NCBI GenBank assembly: GCA_025331125.1
Contig: JAOALB010000011.1
Span: 1-64,000 of the forward strand
Source of the DNA: Mycogone perniciosa
Taxonomy: Eukaryota; Ascomycota; Sordariomycetes; Hypocreales; Hypocreaceae
Length of the DNA stretch: 64,000 nucleotides
Direction: 5' to 3'
The notes beneath the pieces were generated by a model. That model saw only the letters and a list, made by a program, of their open reading frames with translations. It did not search any database and was not told the origin of the DNA. This document shows, in pieces, positions 56,945 through 64,000 of the stretch; position 1 is the first letter of the stretch; each line of letters starts with the position of its first letter. The translations under genes and the position numbers were made by a program.

Positions 56945-58266
56945 CCACAAGCATAAATAAGAGAGGTAAGCACCTAGTCTTTAAAGTGTGTAAGCCTGAA
57001 CTTCTTCTCTTTCTATTATAACTTTGCGACGGAGGGTTAAAGGGGACTGGATTAATTTATACCCCGTACGTCTTATTTATTATCATAACCTCTTGTCAGA
57101 TGTATGAGAGTGGCGATTACAGTACGATTGAGTTTATATATTACGCTGTTATAATACTGAATTGACCCAATTCTTCCCGCCGTCCTGCTTTCATGAGTCG
57201 CCACTCCCAAGCATTTGATAAGAAACCTCTAGAATTTAACGTTTGGGAGTTGATATGTATATGCGTGTTGATTGGAGAGCTATGCTACCTACACATACTA
57301 CAGTGGCGAGCAATTATCCGGCTTGTACGTCGTATAGAGAGACGAATTCACTAACCTTTGCTCCGTAGTCATTATCTCTTTCTCTTATAATTGAAAATGC
57401 AAGCTCGCATTTTAGGAATTTAATATCGCTATCTGCGGCGCTAAGGCATATTAGTGGGGAAAGTTAACACACGAACACTTAACTATATGACTTGATATGT
57501 AGTTCATTTTAAGAATACATACCGAAGCAGCATATTTTCGTATTTTGCGATGGCTTTGGCACTGTCTACAATTCACGTGGTTTGCCGCTGGCCCTATATA
57601 CTTTAGAAGACCTTCAAGATACTTCCTCTCCGAGACCTTAGGTGTAAAAATCCAAAATAGGCCAGGGTTTATGGGGTAATTTGGGGCTAGTTCTGGCTGT
57701 CTAGAAATGGCAATGTATATAAATGTATACAGTAGGTACCGATGGTCTGTGCTTCAAAATTCTCGAAGAGTGTAAAGAGGACGGCCATTTCGCTCCTAAC
57801 TGTATTCCAGACTTGCTGATGTAAATGTTACTAATGCGGGACTAAGCGCTCCTTTGCCCCTCTCCAAGCTGAGTGAATCCCGGTCAATAGCTTCCATCAA
57901 GAGCTTGGAATGACGACAGTCTTAGTTGATCCTCTGATAAGACCTACCAAGCCAGCTCCTATCGTTTCTCTAGATTTCCATCGCAATGGTCGTTGGTATC
58001 GTGTATATAAACCTCACGAGCTTTCCGTGGTTCGTTTTCATGAAGCATTTTCAGTCCATCATAGCACGATCCTCGTAGGACTTTCCGTTTTCGATACTCT
58101 ACAGGCACCAGACCAATATCCCATCTGACATCGCAGCATTTCGCTTGAACAACCAACTACCGATTACAATCAACTGAAAAAGTCTTTCAAACGAAGCAAA
58201 CACTCAACAGCATCTGAAGCTGTAAACACTCTCGTCCCAGAACACCACCACCTCTTCACCACCAAA
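56945..58266. other. A/T-rich intergenic region between NLR and pirin
   Basis: Noticeably A/T-richer than neighbouring genes. No transposon structure or gene is recognised. An open frame at 57910-58128 lies in the pirin leader and could be an upstream frame, but has no support. About 100 bases before the pirin ATG are rich in CACC/AACA. Confidence 0.5.
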
Positions 58267-59313
58267 ATGTCCGTCCCACGCGCCATCCGCAAAGTCATCT
58301 ACGCCATCGAACAATCCGAAGGCCACGCCGCACGCGTAAGACGCTCCATCGGCACCCCTGCTCTCCGCAACCTATCCCCCTTCCTCATGCTCGACCACTT
58401 CGCCATGGAGCCCGGCCCGGGCGGCTTCCCCGACCAGTACGTCCCCTTCCTCCTCCTCCTCTATCCACTCACCTATGTACTAACATGTGTGTGATAGCCC
58501 CCATCGTGGCCAGGAAACCATCACATACATCATGCAAGGCGGCGTCGACCACGAAGACTTCGCCGGCCACCGCGGCACTCTCCACGCCGGCGACCTGCAA
58601 TTTATGACCGCCGGCCGCGGCATCGTCCACGCCGAGATGCCCCACCAGAACCCGGACGGCACCCCCAACGTCGGCCTGCAGCTCTGGGTCGATCTGCCCC
58701 AGCACCTGAAATCCTGTGAGCCGCGCTACCGCGACCTCCGCGCCGCCGAGATCCCCTCCGTCGACGTCGACGACGGCCGCGCCACCATCAAAGTCATCTC
58801 CGGCCAGTCCCACGGCGTCGACTCCGTAAAGGACCTCGCCTACACGCCTGTCTGGCTGCTCGACGTCATTCTGCGCCCCGGCGCCAAAGTCACCCAATCT
58901 CTGCCCCAGGGCTGGAACGCCTTTGCCTACATCCTCGAGGGAGACGCCTGGTTCGGCCAGGCCGAAGCACGCACCAAAGTCGAACAGTTTCACAACGTCA
59001 TCTTCGAGCCCCATGGCGACATCGTCCACGTGGAATCAGACCCCAACGCCACAAAAGACACTCGAATGAGTACGCCATCCTCTCCTCCGCTCCATCCAAC
59101 CCCCCCCTTCAAAGATTCAATTGCTGACCCTCATTGATAGTCATCGTAGCAGGCACTCCTCTGGACCAGCCCGTCGTTCAATATGGACCTTTCGTCGTCA
59201 ACTCCAAAGAAGAAGTTTATCAAGCTCTCTCCGACTACCAGAGCCACTCAAACGGCTTCGAACGTGCTAAGGATTGGCAGAGTGATATTGGGAAGAAAAT
59301 AGTGTCCTTGTAA
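58267..59313 (+). CDS. Pirin-family cupin protein
   Basis: Three exons, 58267-58436, 58498-59069 and 59141-59313, 304 residues. Pirins are Fe(II)-binding bicupins; some are nuclear cofactors, others quercetin dioxygenases. The N-cupin metal ligands are all present at residues H57, H59, H101 and E103 (the first pair in PDHPHRGQET, the second in RGIVHAEM), almost the same numbering as human pirin. The C-cupin follows with NAFAYILEGDA and the typical SKEEVYQAL-like end segment. The exon 2/3 join gives TRMIIVAGTPLDQP. The protein is well conserved and expression codon bias is strong. A role in quercetin breakdown or stress response is possible but not shown. Confidence 0.93.
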
Positions 59314-60159
59314 TTCCCTTGAAAATAGGGGTTTCTTCTAGTATTTTGCATTGAAGCGCATTGGGCACGAAAGGCGTTGAGACCTATCAGGGTGCGGACA
59401 CATTACGAATAGTATGATATTTTATACCACGAATAAGGGCCGATCATTTTATCCTTCATTATTGGACGGGAACAGTCCATACTTTTAATCGTAGTGTATC
59501 TATAAGTATTCAAAAACCAGACTACGACCTCTTCATATCCTCACACAGCACAAATCATCATAGCGGGAGCTGTTGCATGATATGTCTTCATTACAGCTAC
59601 GAAGTATCTACTGTGCAACACAATGAGCGTACCCTTTTCCCGTACCGGTTAACTCCACAGGAGGGCGAATGAACACCAGTTTGCAGTTGTACCAAAATTA
59701 TTGATTAATGTCTTGTCAAATGAGAGCAAGAAAGCCAACCCCGTCCATCCAGGCCAGGCCAGAATCGGGTATCATATCATCTCGAGATGCGTGGCAAGGT
59801 GGATGCCAGGCTGCACCGTGAATCCACATTCCTTCGAGCTTTTTTTTTTTTTGTGTTCCTATCTCCCCCAACACCTTCACAACCAGGTTCCAAATCCACT
59901 CATGCATTCATCATGGCCCATTAAAAAGAAGAAAGATAAACCATATGCCTCATTAACCCTCACCAAACCTGCCCAGATCACGTCCATTCACCTTGTTCCT
60001 AGTTTCTTGATCGTGAAAGATCAGCCTGGTGCCGAGTTCCTGCACCGAGGAATAAGATGTTGTAATGACCGAGGATTATTGAGACACTGGAGGGGTATTA
60101 TTTATCAAACATGTGCAATGTGAAAAAGAAAATCAAACAGGGCCGTCGTGTGGTTTCGT
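59314..60159. other. Convergent 3' intergenic region between pirin and CFEM genes
   Basis: A poly-T run lies at about 59841-59852. A/T-rich; no gene or RNA is recognised. Confidence 0.5.
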
Positions 60160-61224
60160 TTAGAGCATGAGGATGGCAAGACCGGCGGCGGCAATGACCC
60201 CAACAGGAGCAGCGGTCTTATAGGGAAGAGCCTGAACGTTTTGTTAGTCAATGAGGACACATGGTAGTTCACGATGGTGGACTTACAGCGCCAGCTGTGC
60301 TAGATGTAGTGGCAGCAGAGCCGGAGCCACCAGACTCGGTGACAGTGGCTTCAGCACCAGATTGGGTCGTGGTGGTCTCGCCCTCAGTGGCGCTAGTCTG
60401 AACGGTGGTGAGGGTCTGGACAACCGCAGTGCCGCCCGAAGTTACGGTTGTGACGATGGCGCTGCCAGTTCCAGTCATAGAGGCGGAAGCCTCAGTACCG
60501 GTCGCGGAGCCAGCCAACGTAGTTTCGCCTGTGCTGGTCTGAACGTTGCCCGCAGAGTCTGTGAAGACGGATGTGAATGTGGAAACTTGACCAGCGGCTC
60601 CACCGTTGCCGCCCTCTCCACTGCCAGAACCCTCAATGGTGGTGGTAGCAACAGCAGTTGTGATGGTCTGGCCGTCGGAGGCAGCAGTGCTGAATATGGT
60701 AGACACCTTGGCAGTTCCCTATTCTTGGGGTCAGCATCGGACAAACTATGGAACAGGTTATAAGTGGACTTGCCGTGCCCGAGGCCTGGGCAGTAACGGT
60801 AGCAGTGCCGCCGGCACCACTTGTTTGGATCGCGACACCAGCGTCTGGGAATCATGTCAGAAGGAGCGACATGGATCGTGTCGATATGCAAACTTACTAG
60901 CACAGATGGCGACCCCGTACGCAACAACCTTCCTGGCATCTTCGGAACTGCAGACAACAGTCGAGCAATCACGGAAGCCGTAAAGGAAGTTCCTGTTGGC
61001 ACACAGGCACTTGAGGTCGTTCTGCGAGCAGCCCAGCTCCTTGGCCTTATCGGCGCTCAGCATGTTGGTAGCGCAAGTTCTCTGTTGGCAGGTGTAAGCA
61101 ATGGACATGAATGAAGTTAGACACCGGCGTGGATCAAACTTACACCGCAAGCAGAGAGGCTGGACAAGTCCTGGGCGGCAACAGCAGTAGCCAGGGCGCT
61201 AAGGGCGATCACAATGGACTTCAT
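60160..61224 (-). CDS. CFEM-domain GPI-anchored cell-wall protein
   Basis: Five exons: 61224-61144, 61081-60898, 60844-60774, 60718-60287 and 60231-60160; 279 residues. Signal peptide MKSIVIALSALATAVAA, then a CFEM domain with eight Cys (C26 GRTC, LGC, LKCLC, RDC, VVC, AIC); the Asp in SQNDLKCLC is the position that binds heme in some family members. A Ser/Thr/Gly-rich stalk follows (TTTIEGSGSGEGG), and the C-terminus is a GPI signal: a small-residue site around SSTAGA and the hydrophobic tail VGVIAAAGLAILML. It probably sits on the wall or membrane; relatives take up heme iron or act in virulence and adhesion. The third intron uses a GC donor (ACG|GCAAGT). The promoter is pyrimidine-rich. 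Confidence 0.92.
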
Positions 61225-64000
61225 TTTGGCGATTGTGTTGTCAAAATTGGATCAGAATCTGTAAGGGAGTCTGGCGGTTAGCATTGGTGTGAACTTGGAC
61301 AGGTCGGTGAGTTTCAAAAGTAAAGAAGGGGCACGATGGTGGTAAATGAAGGAGCTTAGGATAGGGGGGATGAGTAAGGAACTCGGCTGGCCAGACGAGG
61401 AGGCGGAAAGTAGCAGGCCCTTGGTGTATCGAAACCGGCTGTCAGTCTGAGAAGGAAGCAACGGAGATGAATAAAAAAGGACGCGAGTCGTCCCGTGACT
61501 GACGAAGCACGACGATGTTTGTGGTAGGCCGTACAAGGGGGTGTATGACACAACAAAAGAGGATAACAGAAGAGCTGCAATTAGAAGAGATTGCTGTGTT
61601 CCCCCAGGACGCACAACCAAACAAAGCCGTGTTGGCGAGAGGGACTTGTGTGTAGGAGTGAAGCGAAGCGAGGAGACGGGAGAGCAACGGAGATAAGGAG
61701 GATGAAGCCAATGTTGTGAAGCTCACCTGGAGATATTGATGCGCAACGAGAGACACGAACGAAGGGCTGAGGCTTCAAAGAAGGTGATGGGACGGGAGAT
61801 GGTTGTTTGTTTTATCTGAACGGAGTGAAGATGAAAGAGGGAGAATTTTGCGATGTGTGAGGAGAAAAAAGGCAAATAGAGTGATTAGCAGTTGGCAGGC
61901 GGTGGGAGGAAGTCGAGGAGCTTTATGAGATCGGGCAGGAAGTAGCAAGGAACTGATTTCCAGTTGCAACCTCGACCCGCGGTGGTACCTGAGCTAGAGT
62001 ACCGGTACAGAGTACTCTGTACCTGCCAACAGCTTCTATTGCACGTCCACCGCTTGCCAGCTGGTAGCTTGCCTTGGCTTGGGCCTGAGGCCGGGCAGTT
62101 TGGCCAACAGTAAGTAGCAGTAGCGTCCAATCGGGGGTGTGAACAGAGAACAGAGGGTGCCTAGATGCCAGGTATTACTACATGTACAGGAGGATGCAGA
62201 TGCATCTGTCGTGGTACTGCTACTTATGACTGGGCTAATGCTGCTGCGGGTGACACCGTCCTGAATCGATCGAATTGCTCTGAAGCTTTGGAGGCGGTAA
62301 TCATTACATCACTTCATTCTCCTTGAGGTTGAAGCCATGGCAACCAAGATCTGGAGCCCACATAGATTCAGTAGATACTCTCTGCCGGACTAGTGCGTGT
62401 GACGTCTTCTCAGGAAGTGGATATCTCATAGTCCAACGGGAAAGACATCTGCGAGCGCTCCACAGAAACGCCCCAAAAAGCTTGCGGAAGCTATGAGATC
62501 ATCCACCACTTGGCGGCCGACGGAAACGGCCCCGATAGTCCGAACTCAGCTCGCCAAGTCGCTCTCTCTCCCAATATGTGACCCACGGCGATACCGAAGA
62601 GCTGCGCCCCTCGTGCCACCAGGGGAGTCTGTTGGATTTCTGGATGAATGCCTGCGTTCGAGGGTGCTGAAAACAGATAGACGAGGTGAGGCGAAGCAGG
62701 CAGAGGGAGGGCACGGAAACGGCGGCGCGGGCCCCTCTTGCTTGCAGTAGAACGACAGCCCGGGGGCTAACGGGTGCCAACTGACGTTCTCCGATCGGTA
62801 CAAGGTACCCGACACCTAAAAACCAGAATTTTGAAATGGATGTTGATTTTGAATTATTACGGCGCCACCTCAGTCTCCCTCCCTCCGTCCGGCCCTCCCG
62901 GCGGCCCCTAATGGAAATGGAAATGGAAGCCTGACAGCTTCAATCCAGTTTTGTCTCGTCTTCATTGGCGTTCGTCCACATCTCCAACATGGTGGAGATT
63001 CTGGAGACGAGGGCAGAAGATGACTGGAGATGCATGCATGCGTGAGGATCTGCAGCTGACCAGTTGAGAGCAGACAGATCAACGAGATCAGAGCGCCGAC
63101 TTGCCGATGTCAAAGAGACAAGTTGACAGAGGCAAAAGACCCATCCGTTCGGTGAGTGGGCAATCAAGATCGGCCCAGCTGGAGCCAGCTGGTTGTCGCA
63201 GCTAATTGGCCAATTAACAGCCCTGATGGCCAGCTTTGGCTGTGTGGCTGATGGGCCCTGTGCATAAGTGGCTTTCTCCAAGCTGGGGAACCTTGGCTAA
63301 GTTGACTTGGCCCGCTACAGAACCCAAGTTGAGTCCAATCCGGAGCTGGCTCTGTCTTGTCTTGTGTCCTGCTTGGCGTCATGCCATGTTGTTGACTCCA
63401 TCACATTAGCTTTGGGTTTGCTGTCAGTTGGGCATCATCAGTCTATATTAGCCAAACCGTTAATGGGTACTCCGTACTAGCCACCATTGCCACTGCCTGG
63501 TTGACCCTGTCCAGCTGGATTTCCACTAGCCACCCCCGCCTTCAATCAGCAAGTCTGCCAACTTCATGACTCGGAGGCCTTCGAAGTACTCAAACCTCAT
63601 ATCCGATCTCAGGACCTATCTAGATCAAGGGGAAATTGATCCTCGCATCGGTCCAAACTAAAGCGATCATTTATTACGCATTATGTTTTCCGTCTCCCTT
63701 CTCTCGCTGTTGGTTCCCGCGGTGCGACCCTTACAGCAAGTCGCCCCTCTGATTATCCACTGTCACGCAGTAGCCGTTATGTATATCTGCCTGCATGCTC
63801 ACCTACGCGCTGGACATCACACACAGCCCGCTGCTTGCTATCACACCCGAGACAATCAGTAATCGCTCAATTCATCCCTTTGAATGACCATTCATCAACC
63901 CAGCCCTAGTACGAGTACAAATTACCTAGGAAACGGGCTTCTACTCCTCCTACCCGACAGTAGCCTGCGCTCTGACTGACACCGCTGACCAGAATAGAAT
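61225..64000. other. 2.8-kb region with no recognised gene
   Basis: The first 700 bases are C/T-rich on the minus strand and look like the CFEM leader and promoter. A perfect 20-bp palindrome lies at 62004-62023, and an exact copy of the dispersed 11-mer at 63467-63477. Open frames to 63382 have no domain. Confidence 0.55.
62004..62023. repeat. Perfect 20-bp palindrome, variant of the dispersed motif
   Basis: Centre AGAGTACTCT, flanked by GGTAC and GTACC, equals its reverse complement. It resembles the GTACGGAGTAC family with C-to-A type changes. It lies about 780 bases upstream of the CFEM start. Confidence 0.85.

Noticed and set aside
56547..56973. Repetitive frames on both strands over the ankyrin repeats
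   Set aside because: Repeats of 33 codons keep all frames open; only the NLR frame makes ankyrin motifs.
57910..58128. 72-codon frame upstream of pirin
   Set aside because: No domain and it lies in the likely leader; an upstream frame is possible but unsupported.
61252..61969. Overlapping minus-strand frames rich in Ser, Leu and Phe
   Set aside because: Produced by a pyrimidine-rich promoter or leader of the CFEM gene.

Overview
The window is nuclear DNA of a filamentous ascomycete, most likely a Sordariomycete of the order Hypocreales. The evidence is short GT-AG introns of about 50-130 bp, G+C-rich codon use in exons, long A/T- and pyrimidine-rich intergenic DNA, a CFEM protein, a CAP20-type perilipin, and a fungal NLR with a nucleoside-phosphorylase head. 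The order is an inference from protein style; no species can be named. I rebuilt exon structures by hand from splice signals and protein continuity.

Layout. 0.6-5.5 kb: a GILT-like thiol-reductase family protein (+) overlapping tail-to-tail with the scavenger decapping enzyme DcpS (-), then a single-pass membrane protein with a cytoplasmic SH3 domain (-). 5.5-12.4 kb: mostly gene-poor, holding a stand-alone RNase H gene (-). 12.4-22.7 kb: a seven-helix membrane protein (+), the PP2A catalytic subunit (-), exocyst Exo84 (-) divergent from Tom20 (+), and TYW1 (-). 23.8-24.5 kb: a decayed membrane-protein gene. 25.6-28.4 kb: NADH-cytochrome b5 reductase (+) convergent with glutathione reductase (-). 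29.9-42.3 kb: a gene-dense block with Ede1 (+), exocyst Sec6 (-), the box C/D snoRNP factor Bcd1 (-) and a DENN-domain protein (-). 42.3-51.9 kb: sparse, with an F-box gene whose frame looks broken and an intron-bearing tRNA. 51.9-61.2 kb: perilipin-like protein (+), an NLR with phosphorylase, NACHT and ankyrin modules (+), pirin (+), and a CFEM GPI-anchored wall protein (-). 61.2-64 kb: no gene recognised.

Functional themes. Four genes serve membrane traffic (exo84, ede1, sec6, DENN), two serve NAD(P)H-dependent redox (cytochrome b5 reductase, glutathione reductase), and three serve RNA metabolism (DcpS, TYW1, Bcd1). The remaining genes are unrelated, so this is mainly ordinary conserved chromosome with accessory islets (RNase H, pseudogene, F-box, NLR).

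The most unusual features are: a dispersed 11-bp motif (GTACTCCGTAC or its complement) that occurs more than a dozen times, always between genes, and in places forms longer perfect palindromes; an NLR with an altered Walker A motif, a 21-bp/heptad repeat linker and nearly identical ankyrin repeats; a GILT protein lacking the CXXC active site; and a glutathione reductase with two starts that suggest dual targeting.
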